Assembly: GCA_024274705.1 (NCBI GenBank)
Contig: JAJSAL010000173.1
Span: 19,296 to 83,295, forward strand
Length of the DNA: 64,000 bases
Reading direction: 5' to 3'
Origin: Spirochaetota bacterium
GTDB taxonomy: Bacteria; Spirochaetota; Spirochaetia; SPDA01; JAJSAL01
In this document: positions 17,301 to 25,264 of the stretch, in pieces
Numbering within the stretch: the first letter of the stretch is position 1
How the letters are laid out: each line of letters starts with the position of its first letter
Notes under the pieces: model-generated
What the model was told of the DNA's origin: nothing
The model's input: only the letters and a program-made list of their open reading frames with translations
Databases searched by the model: none
Made by a program: the position numbers and the translations under genes

Positions 17301-18806
17301 GCGCTGGCCTATTGCGGTGATGATATAATTCGCCTGGAAGATAGTTTCCTGTTCCGGAAAAGTCCGGGATGTGAAGTTCCCATGCTCATCGTAGATCCTT
17401 ATGTGACGGATACACTTAAGACCGGTAACCCGGCCGTCTTCCTGCACTACCTCCACCGGCGCCCAGGAGGGTTCGATGATGATTCCTTCTTCCAGGGATT
17501 CCTCTATTTCCCATGAGTAGGCAGGCATTTCTTTAACAGTCCGGCGGTACACGATGGTCACCTTCTCCGCACCGCACCGGAGTGCAGACCGGGCAGAGTC
17601 GGTTGCCACGTTTCCCCCGCCGATGACCAGGACGGTTCCGCTTATGCCTGCCGGTTCGCCGGAATTGACGGTGTTAAGGAAATCGATTCCTTTGAGCACT
17701 CCTTCCGCGTCGATACCAGGAATGTCCAGGTCTCTGGGAGTCCCCGTCCCGGTTCCGAGAAAAAGGGTGTCAAACCCTTCCTTCCGGATATCTTCCAGGG
17801 TCATATCACTCCCCACGTTCACCCCGTACCGGACTTCTATGCCCGGGAAAGAGAGGAGGAGGTCCGTCTCTTTCGCCAGCACCTCTTTATCCAGGCGGAA
17901 GCCCGGGATCCCTGTAAGAAGGGTTCCGCCGGCTTTTTGTTCTCTGTCGAAGATCACCACGGTGCATCCAGCAACGGCCAGATCTTTTGCCGCGGTGAGG
18001 CCGGAAGGACCTGCTCCGATGACCGCCGCCTTTCTCCCGGCGAGCCCCGGAATCTGTTCATCTTTCGAAACAGTGTCTTCGCCTGACCCGTTGCTCCCTG
18101 GTGATGAGTGCTGGCCCGACAGAGCGCGGTCCGAGATAAACCGCTTCAGGTAGTTTATGGCCACCGGTTCGTCGATATCGCCCCGCTTACAGGCTGATTC
18201 ACAGGGATGATGGCATATCCGCCCGCACACCGAGGGAAGGGGATGGCGCTCCAGAATAAGACGGTAAGCCTTTTCATACTCGCCTGTCGAAAGGAGGGCG
18301 ATGTATCCCTGAACATTGACATGGGCAGGGCAGGCGTCCCTGCAAGCCGGGATCCCTTTTTTCCCGATGGAAAACACGTTGGGTATGGCCTGGGGATACC
18401 GCCGGTAGATCGCCTTCCTGGTGGCTAAGCCCTCGTCGTGTTCGCTGGGCAGGGTGACAGGACACGCTTCGGCACAGTCCCCGCAGCCGTTGCATGCCGA
18501 CGGGTCTACATAACTCGCTTTGATATTCAACTTAATGTTGAAATCGCCTGCAACACCTTCGAAAGACGCAAGTTCCGCATTGGTGATGAGCCTGATATTT
18601 GGGTGCCTGCCTACGTCCACCAGCTTGGGAGACATGATGCACATGGCGCAGTCATTAGTGGGAAAGGTCTTGTCCAGACCTGCCATGGCGCCGCCGATGC
18701 AGGGCTTCTTTTCGATGAGATACACAAGGTATCCCATTTCCGCGAGATCCAGGGAAGCCTGCATGCCGGCGATTCCAGCACCGAAAACCGCTGCTGATCC
18801 AATCAT
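14370..18806 (-). CDS. HdrA-NfnB/GltD-HdrA triple fusion
   Basis: 1478 residues. Residues 1-145 start an HdrA FAD module (FGAGIAGMQASLDLAEMG, signature NDCAMCIMSPK at 51-61, ferredoxin cysteines at about 105-115). It is interrupted at about 150-645 by a GltD/NfnB-like NAD(P)H oxidoreductase. That insert has N-terminal Fe-S cysteines (CRDACPAHVNVQ and CGRICHHPCESACKR), an FAD motif (AVIGAGPSGLTAAKDLA) near 262 and an NAD(P) motif (LVIGGGNVATDSA) near 393. The HdrA fold resumes around 660. A second complete HdrA module (N-terminal domain near 930, FAD near 1070, C-terminal ferredoxins) ends the protein. This would join pyridine nucleotide, ferredoxin and Hdr chemistry in one chain. The frame is unbroken and the start has an AAGG site. 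Confidence 0.88.
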   Translation of the reverse strand: MIGSAAVFGAGIAGMQASLDLAEMGYLVYLIEKKPCIGGAMAGLDKTFPTNDCAMCIMSPKLVDVGRHPNIRLITNAELASFEGVAGDFNIKLNIKASYVDPSACNGCGDCAEACPVTLPSEHDEGLATRKAIYRRYPQAIPNVFSIGKKGIPACRDACPAHVNVQGYIALLSTGEYEKAYRLILERHPLPSVCGRICHHPCESACKRGDIDEPVAINYLKRFISDRALSGQHSSPGSNGSGEDTVSKDEQIPGLAGRKAAVIGAGPSGLTAAKDLAVAGCTVVIFDREQKAGGTLLTGIPGFRLDKEVLAKETDLLLSFPGIEVRYGVNVGSDMTLEDIRKEGFDTLFLGTGTGTPRDLDIPGIDAEGVLKGIDFLNTVNSGEPAGISGTVLVIGGGNVATDSARSALRCGAEKVTIVYRRTVKEMPAYSWEIEESLEEGIIIEPSWAPVEVVQEDGRVTGLKCIRHIRIYDEHGNFTSRTFPEQETIFQANYIITAIGQRLDTSAFDGFDRITLSSRGWIEADPATLQTGVPWIFAGGDGVTGPASAVEAVAAGHRAAESMIRYLQGEELKRTEPEAQVVTELPDIAVRSTPRHPMPVVPPSERVTSFVELEKGFDEETARAEALRCLSCGECSECGLCTDVCGRDAVDHLMKTRTISIDTGAVILATGYEKFDPSPLLEYGYSRYPNVITSGEFERVLSASGPFGGHVQRPSDGRIPKKIAWIQCVGSRQVRHEGKEYCSGVCCMYAIKEAVIAKEHCTGLECHIYYMDIRSYGKDFEAYYTRARDEYGVSFRKSRLSLVEEVPGSGDLMVKYLGETEHVQEEVYDLIVLSTAMEPSAEKEFTEAFGLPSLNHGFLSTHRFFREQTPVRGVFACGTAVSPMDIPETVASASAAASYAGSLLKEARGELAAVKKETEERDILEEEPRIGIFICHCGINIGSVVDVEKVAAYAGALPDVVYAEQNLYTCSSDTQQQIKDTVLEHNINRVIVASCTPRTHEALFQETLAETGLNPFLFEFVGIREQCSWVHMHTPEEATEKAKELVTMGAARTRFLSPYHRSKFPVNKRGLVIGGGVSGMWAALSLANQGFEAVLVEREHELGGNARDMKYILTGDDIQGFLSSLEQSIGENPLIQVRNGAVVTGLNGYVGNYQTELTIRESGETIEIAHGVIIVATGAELSDTREYSYGESDLVLKQKELEEKLAAGESFDRIAMILCVGSREEGQEYCSRICCQQAMKNVLKAKENNPDTDILVLYRDIRTYGFYESYYQEAREAGVNFVRYEQNSKPVLTLDGENRPVLTFFDHILGKDQEYHTDIAVVTTGISPHQDPDLHKILKIPRTREGFFLEAHAKLKPLDVATEGMFICGLAHSPKNLMESMSQAGGAAARAATLLAKEEITSTGNPVRCIERVCSGCGLCVEICPFDARELDEETGKARIIEVLCQGCGACATACPNAATEQLGFTKKQLYQMIEEVV

Positions 18807-18820
18807 TTTTTTTACCTTTC

Positions 18821-20779
18821 CTATGTCAACGTGTCTATCATGGCGTAATACTGTTCCATGAAAAAATTATTCTGCCTGGCTGCACCTGAAGGGCAGGTGA
18901 CGATACACCCGCCGCACCCGTGGCAGAGCACTTCATTTACCCGGGCTGTTTTCTTTTTTGTATCCAGCTCGATGGCGTCATACACGCACTGGGTAACGCA
19001 CTGGCCGCACCCCATGCACATCTCCTCGTCGATGATGGACACCGTGGGTTCCTGCAGGAGTTTATCTTTCGAAAGCAGTTCCACGGTTTTGGATGCCGCG
19101 GCACCTGCCTGGGCCACCGTATCAGGAATATCCTTCGGGGCCTGGGCGCACCCGGCGATAAAGATGCCGGCACTTAACGTTTCTACAGGCTTAAGTTTGG
19201 GATGAGCTTCCGAGAGAAACCCGTTTACATCCTGCTGGATTTTGAGCTTGTGGACCACATCCTTAAGGCCGGTGGAAGGTCTCATTGCCATGGAGAGTAC
19301 CACCATGTCGGCCCTCACCGTTACCTGGTGGCTTGAGAGGGTGTCCATCCCTTTCACCACGATTTTCCCGTCGTCCCGGTACATCCTGGAAACTCTGCCC
19401 CGGATGTACACAACGTCATCCTCTTCTACTGCCCGCTGGACGAATTCCTCGTAGTTCTTCCCTCCGGACCGGATGTCCATGTAGAAGATGTAAGGCCGTC
19501 CGTCAGGTACCTTGTGCTTGTAGAGCATTGCGTGTTTTGCCGTGTACATACAGCATACCTTCGAGCAGTAGGGGAAGTGATTCTCAGGGTCCCGGGAACC
19601 GGCGCACTGGATGAACACGATTTCCTTAGGTACGTTGCCGTCGGAAGGGCGAAGCACTTTGCCTGCGGTAGGACCGGAAGCGGAGAGGAGGCGTTCAAAG
19701 GAGAGGGAGTCCAGAACATCCTCGGTATATCCCAGCCGGTACTCTTCCAGGTTCTCCTTTCCGTAGAGGTCGTACCCGGTTGCAACGACAATTGCCCCCA
19801 CCTTGATTTCTTCTATTGTGTGGGTCTGTTCGAAATCCACGGCATTACAGGGGCATACCTTTTTACAGACCTGGCACTTTCCCTCTGTCAGGTATATGCA
19901 GTTCTCCCTGTCGATGATCACCTTGTTGGGGACCGCCTGGGGGAAAGCGGTGTAGATCGCCTTCCGCTCGCTTAAGTTCCGGTTGAACCCGGATTGTACT
20001 TTGGAAGGGCACTTTTCCGTGCACACCCCGCAGCCTGTACAGAGGTCCCAATTTACGTATGCCGCCTTTCGCCGTATTTTCACCGTGAAATTCCCGACAA
20101 AACCGGAAACCTCTTCCAGTTCACTGTAGGTTCGGAGGTGTATGTTTGTATGCTGCCCTGTCTCCACCATCCGGGGAGTGAGGATGCACTGGGCGCAGTC
20201 CAGGGTGGGGAAGGTTTCCGCAAGCTGGGCCATGTGGCCGCCGATGTAAGGGTTCCTGTCCAGGAGGTAAACTTCGAACCCGCAGTTGCTGATATTGAGG
20301 GCCGTCTGCATACCGCTGATTCCCGCCCCGATTACGAGGGCTTTTTTCTCCACAGGGGAGGACGCCTCCACCAGGGAGTGGTTCCTCCTGGCCCTTTCCA
20401 CGGTGCTCAGGATAATCTCTATCGCTTTTTCCGTTGCTTTTTCATGGTCATTTTTGTGGACCCAGGAACACTGTTCACGGATATTAGCGATTTCGATTCG
20501 GTAGGGATTCATTCCCGCACCGGAGGCCGCCCTGCGGAAGGTGGCCTCGTGGAGCCTGGGGGAACAGGAGGCGATGACGATGCTGTCCGCCTCTTCCGCT
20601 TTACAGGCTTCCCGGAGGAGATTCTGCCCCGGTTCGGAGCACATGTACTGGTAATCCCGGGCAAAACTGATACCCGGTTCTTTCGATATAACCTCTTTTA
20701 CTTTTTCGATATCTACCACGGATGCGATGTTGGTACCGCAGTGGCATACGTATACCCCGACTCTCGACTGCTTCTTCAT
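18821..20779 (-). CDS. hdrA: HdrA, canonical heterodisulfide reductase subunit A
   Basis: 652 residues, the usual HdrA size. In order: an N-terminal domain (VGVYVCHCGTNIASVVD), a thioredoxin reductase-like FAD domain (ALVIGAGISGMQTALNI near residue 150), and the HdrA-specific cysteines in FPTLDCAQCILTPRM. An inserted ferredoxin (CTGCGVCTEKCP and CQVCKKVCP) and a C-terminal ferredoxin (CMGCGQCVTQC, CHGCGGCIVTCP) follow. It is the electron-bifurcating flavin subunit in characterised Hdr complexes. Its ATG overlaps the hdrB stop (ATGA), giving a hdrC-hdrB-hdrA core at the start of the operon. Confidence 0.93.
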   Translation of the reverse strand: MKKQSRVGVYVCHCGTNIASVVDIEKVKEVISKEPGISFARDYQYMCSEPGQNLLREACKAEEADSIVIASCSPRLHEATFRRAASGAGMNPYRIEIANIREQCSWVHKNDHEKATEKAIEIILSTVERARRNHSLVEASSPVEKKALVIGAGISGMQTALNISNCGFEVYLLDRNPYIGGHMAQLAETFPTLDCAQCILTPRMVETGQHTNIHLRTYSELEEVSGFVGNFTVKIRRKAAYVNWDLCTGCGVCTEKCPSKVQSGFNRNLSERKAIYTAFPQAVPNKVIIDRENCIYLTEGKCQVCKKVCPCNAVDFEQTHTIEEIKVGAIVVATGYDLYGKENLEEYRLGYTEDVLDSLSFERLLSASGPTAGKVLRPSDGNVPKEIVFIQCAGSRDPENHFPYCSKVCCMYTAKHAMLYKHKVPDGRPYIFYMDIRSGGKNYEEFVQRAVEEDDVVYIRGRVSRMYRDDGKIVVKGMDTLSSHQVTVRADMVVLSMAMRPSTGLKDVVHKLKIQQDVNGFLSEAHPKLKPVETLSAGIFIAGCAQAPKDIPDTVAQAGAAASKTVELLSKDKLLQEPTVSIIDEEMCMGCGQCVTQCVYDAIELDTKKKTARVNEVLCHGCGGCIVTCPSGAARQNNFFMEQYYAMIDTLT

Positions 20780-21678
20780 GGGCGTGGACCCCTTAAGGAG
20801 ATGCCCCGCCTCCCGAGCACAGGAACAGGATCGATGGAATGGAGGGAATAGTCGTTAACATCGTCAAGCCCGGCCAGGATATTCAGGAGTTCCGCGATAT
20901 ACATCACCGGAATGGTTTCTGCATCCGGATCGTTTTCCCCTTGCACCAACTGGTAGTAGTCCAGATTGTAGTAGCACAGGGGGCAGGATGTGACGAGGAT
21001 GTCCGCCCCGTTCTTCTTTGCGGAACAAGTAATCTCCCGGGTCCTTGCAGTCACGATTTGTTTCTGCGAAACCGTCTGAAAAGAACCGCAGCACTCTGTT
21101 TTAAACGGGAAATAAACCGGTTCGATACCGAAGAGCGAAAGTGTCTGTTCCATAATATCCGGGTCGTCCGGGCAGGGATCGATGGAAATTTCTTTCGGCC
21201 GGAGGAGCATGCATCCATAGTACGCCGCGGCTTTGAGGTCCGTTTCTACGGGTTGTATTCTCTCCCGTATGGTGTCGAAGCCGATACGCTCTTTCAGGAG
21301 GGTGAGGAACTGGACCACATTCACCTCATCACCCCGGATGGAACGATCTTCCATGTACATGAAATCGTTTAAAACGTCCCGTTTTTCTTTGTCCTTTTTA
21401 ATAAGGTCCCGGGCCCTGGCAATAGTGTTGTAGCACATGGAGCAAAGCACCAGGAGGTCCGGTCTTCCTGTTTCGGCTGCCCGGATAAGGTTCCGCACCG
21501 GTGCTAAGTGCTGCATCAAGTTGTCCCGTGCAAGGGAAAAGGTGGTGCCGCAGCAAAACCACTCTTCCAGTTCCACCACCTCCACGCCGAGGAACTCCAG
21601 CAGGCGGAGGGCTGCCGTTTCAAAATTCTTACCTGTGGTTTTTACAGCGCAGCCGGGCATATAGGAAACTGCGTTCAT
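20776..21678 (-). CDS. hdrB: HdrB, heterodisulfide reductase-type subunit B
   Basis: 300 residues with two CCG domains (EEWFCCGTTFS near residue 40 and TECCGSFQ near 195) and additional cysteines (VLCSMCYN, TSCPLCYYN) that in HdrB build two noncubane [4Fe-4S] clusters for disulfide reduction. In organisms without CoM-S-S-CoB the real substrate is unknown and might be a low-molecular-weight or protein disulfide. Start ATG follows AAGGA. Confidence 0.92.
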   Translation of the reverse strand: MNAVSYMPGCAVKTTGKNFETAALRLLEFLGVEVVELEEWFCCGTTFSLARDNLMQHLAPVRNLIRAAETGRPDLLVLCSMCYNTIARARDLIKKDKEKRDVLNDFMYMEDRSIRGDEVNVVQFLTLLKERIGFDTIRERIQPVETDLKAAAYYGCMLLRPKEISIDPCPDDPDIMEQTLSLFGIEPVYFPFKTECCGSFQTVSQKQIVTARTREITCSAKKNGADILVTSCPLCYYNLDYYQLVQGENDPDAETIPVMYIAELLNILAGLDDVNDYSLHSIDPVPVLGRRGISLRGPRP

Positions 21679-21690
21679 ACGTATCCTTCT

Positions 21691-22101
21691 TTATGGAGTC
21701 ATTTTTCTGAAATTCGCAATCAATGCTATCTGGGGAAGGTTGTTAAGCTCTTCTTCCGCAATTTCCGACGGATTGGTGATGGATATATTTTCTCTTAAGA
21801 TGATTTGTCTTAAGGCTTCCATGATGCGGGCCAGGTCCACTCCTTTCGGACACCGGACCTTGCAGGTTTGGCATGATGCACAGAGCCATATGGCTTCTGT
21901 CCGGAGCACCTGTTCGATTTGCCCTAACTGGAGAAGTCTGATCACCGAATGGGGAGAAATATCCATTGCAGAATAAGAGGGGCATCCGGCACTGCATTTC
22001 CCGCACTGATAACAGGCGGACACGTTTTCCCCGCTGATTTCCAGGACATACTCTATACGTGGTGCAGTGTACAGCGATCGGGAAAGTTCAATTTCTTTCA
22101 T
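21691..22101 (-). CDS. hdrC: HdrC, first gene of the 15-kb Hdr operon
   Basis: 136 residues with two HdrC cluster motifs, CYQCGKCSAGCP and CASCQTCKVRCP. It transfers electrons from HdrA to HdrB in known complexes. The ATG at 22101 follows AGGAG. It opens an operon of ten minus-strand genes with gaps of under 20 bp or overlaps, apart from one 37-bp gap before the last gene. A predicted promoter with an embedded palindrome lies 52-80 bp upstream. Confidence 0.92.
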   Translation of the reverse strand: MKEIELSRSLYTAPRIEYVLEISGENVSACYQCGKCSAGCPSYSAMDISPHSVIRLLQLGQIEQVLRTEAIWLCASCQTCKVRCPKGVDLARIMEALRQIILRENISITNPSEIAEEELNNLPQIALIANFRKMTP

Positions 22102-22152
22102 GGGTCAACTCCTAACGGCCTGGACAGTTCCTGTGAAAGCTCCGGAGCCTTT

Positions 22153-22181
22153 ATGCTACAATAATTGTATACAATATGCAA
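22153..22181 (-). promoter_or_regulatory. Promoter of Hdr operon 1 with GntR-type operator
   Basis: Read on the minus strand: TTGCAT (22176-22181), a 17-base spacer, then TAGCAT (22153-22158). The spacer contains the palindrome ATTGTATACAAT (22164-22175). The same arrangement recurs at 31236-31264 and 38790-38818. A dimer bound there would block RNA polymerase. The upstream ABC exporter operon ends only a few bases away. Confidence 0.7.
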
Positions 22182-22185
22182 TCCC

Positions 22186-23307
22186 TTATTTTTTTCCTGG
22201 ATACCAGGTTTTGTAGTTTAGTACTATGAAAGAGATGGTTGAAAAGACTACAGCCATACCTGTGAGTACCAGGATATTGGATGTTACACTTTTCAGTGGA
22301 AGATCGAGAGTGTAATACCTGATTAGATTCAGGGCATACATATTGGGAAGAATATGAGCAATAAAACCCGTCACACTTGTTATTTCAACCTGCACGGTAC
22401 TCATTCCTCCGGAGATGAACCAGGAGAGGATGGCACCGAACATCACAGCCATTGCCGAGGCGTAGAAATTCTTTGCAAATAAAGAGACGATTACAGCCAG
22501 GGCAATGTAATACAGGGATGCCGCGGATAGTACCGGCAGGATTCTATCGAAGAATACGAAAAAGTTTTTCCCTGTGAGCAGCCAGGCCAGGGCAATATTA
22601 ATAACAGCAGTTACTATTGAAAAAAGCCAGCAGGCGCCGATTCTGGCAGCAAAAGAGCTGAACGGAGATTTTGGCGATAATTTGTAGAAAAGTAGTGTAT
22701 TGTAATCTTTCTCTTTAAAAAAAAGGTAGAGATACAGGAACATTCCCCCGATAATAGTGGCAAGAAAAAATGAGCCCGAGGCAATAATCTCCACCCATTG
22801 GACCTGGGCGGGGTGTTTTTCTGTTACGGATATCCTGTATTGCCGGTAGTATTGCGAATAGTAAGATACAATTCCTTCCTGGAGGTAAAGCCTGAGGTTT
22901 TTACCGAAATCTGAATTGAAGTTATTTAAATAGTACTTTATTACCGGATACGTGCCCCGGGCAACATCCTTTGAAAAGCCTCCAGGGATTTCGATTACAG
23001 CTGAAAACTCGCCGGATTTTATCAATTCCAGAATATCAGGCTCATCGCCGGGGATTTCTTTCTTTTTAAAATATGGAACATTCCCCAGGGGGGATACTTG
23101 AGAAAGTATTTCCTCTTCCAGCCTACCGGACATTTGCGATTGGTCGTTATCTATAATTCCAATTGTTATTGAAGTGAAACTTCCAAAAATCAGGCAAAAA
23201 ATAATCAGAATCGCCGTTGGGGCAATAATCCCCGCTGCAATGGGTTTCGGATCCGCTAAAAACAGTAAAGCAGTCTTCTTTATTTCTTTAAGGGCCAGCA
23301 TTACCAT
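22186..23307 (-). CDS. ABC-2 type transporter permease (DrrB/NodJ/YhgE-like)
   Basis: 373 residues: one N-terminal membrane segment (AAGIIAPTAILIIFCLIFGSF region), a long extracytoplasmic domain of about 140 residues, and five or six further hydrophobic segments in the C-terminal half. This is the layout of ABC-2 exporter permeases that work as pairs with an ATPase. It overlaps the preceding permease gene by 7 bp. The substrate is unknown; lipids, drugs or peptides are typical of the family. It has lower GC than the Hdr genes next to it. Confidence 0.8.
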   Translation of the reverse strand: MVMLALKEIKKTALLFLADPKPIAAGIIAPTAILIIFCLIFGSFTSITIGIIDNDQSQMSGRLEEEILSQVSPLGNVPYFKKKEIPGDEPDILELIKSGEFSAVIEIPGGFSKDVARGTYPVIKYYLNNFNSDFGKNLRLYLQEGIVSYYSQYYRQYRISVTEKHPAQVQWVEIIASGSFFLATIIGGMFLYLYLFFKEKDYNTLLFYKLSPKSPFSSFAARIGACWLFSIVTAVINIALAWLLTGKNFFVFFDRILPVLSAASLYYIALAVIVSLFAKNFYASAMAVMFGAILSWFISGGMSTVQVEITSVTGFIAHILPNMYALNLIRYYTLDLPLKSVTSNILVLTGMAVVFSTISFIVLNYKTWYPGKK

Positions 23308-24356
23308 AGCAGACCCCGGTATTTTGTGTTTTTGATTAAATCTCTATATCTTTCAAATAGAATGAGAAAGAGTATTACTCCAAGAATGAGCGGATAAAAA
23401 ACCAGGAAAGGTTCAAAGGGACCTGAAAAATTGATATGGAGTACTAGTTTTACCAGGGAAGACACGGGATTTATTGACATCAACGTTTGTACCAATGGAG
23501 CCATCCCCCCGGCGGTACCGAAACCTCCGCCGAAGGCCCAAAGGGTAATGCTTGCAATAAGGGAAACAAGGAAGGTGACAAGTTTGTTTTTTAGTATAAC
23601 ACCAACCAGCATGCCCGGGGGAATTGCTAATACAGACCCGGTAACCATGAGAATGATTATCTTTGGTGGAATTGGGGTCTTTGCAATTGCTGCAGATATG
23701 GAAAGATAGAATAAGAGGGAAATTTGGACTTTAATAAATACACTTAAAAATTTTGCCAGTATTACGTGTGCCGGAGCTACAGGTGACAGCTTGAAAAGGG
23801 TTATCATGTGGTTATCCCATTCCTCGGTGAAGGAGAAGGAGCCGAAAAGAAATCCTGAGAAAATAATGGCGAAAATAAATATGGATGAACCAAAGAATGC
23901 GCTCCAGGGGGGATCTCTTGAGTATACGGGAATTTCTTCAACAGTTATTGCTATTTCCGGGATTGAAGAGCTTACAATACGTGATAACACTCCGGTTAAC
24001 CTGTTCCGGTAGTTTTTTGTTATGTTTGCATCAATACTGTTTACTTCCAGAAGGATATCTCCGGTAAGCACACCGTTATTGAGGGTGATGTTCCTGTTTT
24101 CTGTAATAGTAATCATGTTTTCTTCATCGAGGTAATGAAAGTAACTGCTGCCGCCGGGAGACGTGAAGGATAATACGTGCGTTTGAAATTCCCGGGAACC
24201 GTTTATTCTTACCGGGAAACTGATATCGTTTTTAAGGTTTGAAGTGAACACAAAGAGAAAGAGAACCGGCGATATGAGTGCGATTATATGAAAAGAGAGA
24301 GTTGCAGTGGTGGAGAGAATTTCTTTCTTTATCAGAATACAATATCTCTTTATCAT
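23301..24356 (-). CDS. ABC-2 type transporter permease
   Basis: 351 residues with an N-terminal membrane segment, an exported loop of about 130 residues and a cluster of C-terminal membrane helices. It is similar in plan to the next permease, so the two probably form a heterodimer. It starts one base after the ATPase stop, a clear operon arrangement. The substrate cannot be deduced. Confidence 0.8.
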   Translation of the reverse strand: MIKRYCILIKKEILSTTATLSFHIIALISPVLFLFVFTSNLKNDISFPVRINGSREFQTHVLSFTSPGGSSYFHYLDEENMITITENRNITLNNGVLTGDILLEVNSIDANITKNYRNRLTGVLSRIVSSSIPEIAITVEEIPVYSRDPPWSAFFGSSIFIFAIIFSGFLFGSFSFTEEWDNHMITLFKLSPVAPAHVILAKFLSVFIKVQISLLFYLSISAAIAKTPIPPKIIILMVTGSVLAIPPGMLVGVILKNKLVTFLVSLIASITLWAFGGGFGTAGGMAPLVQTLMSINPVSSLVKLVLHINFSGPFEPFLVFYPLILGVILFLILFERYRDLIKNTKYRGLLW

Positions 24357-25124
24357 TTAATCCCTTAAGTTTCTTCCTGTGTAATGGAGAAATACATCGT
24401 CCAAAGAAGGTTTTTTCCTGATAATTATCTCTTTTTTTCCGATGCTGGATTTTAATTCATCTACGGTTCCCATGGCAATATTTGTTCCGTTGTCAATAAT
24501 AAGGAGGTTGTCGCAGAGAAAATCCGCTTCACTCATAACATTTGTTGTTACAATTACCGTTTTTCCTTTTTCCGCCAGCCCCTTGATGTATTCCCATATC
24601 TTATGGCTTCCCTGGACATCTACCCCTAGGGTTGGTTCATCGAGAATAATAATCTCGGGGTCGTGCAGCAGCGCTCTCCCAATGGCAAGCCTGCGTTTCA
24701 TCCCGCCGGAATAGGTCCTGACTTTCTCCCTGGACCGGTGATGCAGGTCTACAAGCTTCAGAATAGTATTCACTTTATCTTTGAACCCCTTCATTGTGTT
24801 TAAATACATGGCACAATGGAATTCAAGGTTCTGAAATCCTGTCAATTCGGGATACAGGGACGTCTCCTGGGGTACAAAGCCAATGAAAGACCTGATCTTC
24901 CTCCAGTCCCTGAGAGGATCTAATTCCGCAATTGAGATAAACCCGCTGTCCGGAGAGAGTATTCCCAAAAGAAGTTTTACTGCCGTTGTCTTTCCACTTC
25001 CATTTGGACCAAGAAGACCAAAAACACTTCCCCGGTTAACTTCGAAGGTAAGACCATTCGTGGCTGGTGTACCTGGTTTTTTATCATATGTAAAATATAC
25101 ATTTTTGAAAACGATACTTTTCAT
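24357..25124 (-). CDS. ABC transporter ATP-binding protein
   Basis: 255 residues with Walker A (GLLGPNGSGKTT), Q-loop region (FVPQETSLYP), signature YSGGMKRRLA, Walker B (IIILDEPTLGVD) and the switch region (VIVTTNVMSEADFL, with Asn where His is usual). It energises the two following permeases. The frame is open for another 400 bases upstream, but the start is placed at 25124 because AAAGGG precedes that ATG and the upstream part has no family match. Confidence 0.9.
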   Translation of the reverse strand: MKSIVFKNVYFTYDKKPGTPATNGLTFEVNRGSVFGLLGPNGSGKTTAVKLLLGILSPDSGFISIAELDPLRDWRKIRSFIGFVPQETSLYPELTGFQNLEFHCAMYLNTMKGFKDKVNTILKLVDLHHRSREKVRTYSGGMKRRLAIGRALLHDPEIIILDEPTLGVDVQGSHKIWEYIKGLAEKGKTVIVTTNVMSEADFLCDNLLIIDNGTNIAMGTVDELKSSIGKKEIIIRKKPSLDDVFLHYTGRNLRD

Positions 25125-25135
25125 ACTAGTACCCT

Positions 25136-25234
25136 TTAATCCATGTGCAGGCCGGAGACTGACAGTTGGGTGAACTCTTCCATAATATCGAGGACGGTGC
25201 TGAGGATGGTGCCCCTGGTGTTGTCCGTATTCAT
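25136..25234 (-). CDS. Small ORF (32 aa) ahead of the ABC exporter operon
   Basis: A 32-codon frame with ATG after AGGGA ends 11 bp before the ABC ATPase start. The peptide (MNTDNTRGTILSTVLDIMEE and 12 more residues) looks helical and resembles the first helix of MarR-type regulators, which often precede such exporters. It may be a truncated regulator or a leader peptide. No function can be assigned. Confidence 0.35.
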   Translation of the reverse strand: MNTDNTRGTILSTVLDIMEEFTQLSVSGLHMD

Positions 25235-25264
25235 TATGTTCCCTGTATGTATGAATAATGTGAC

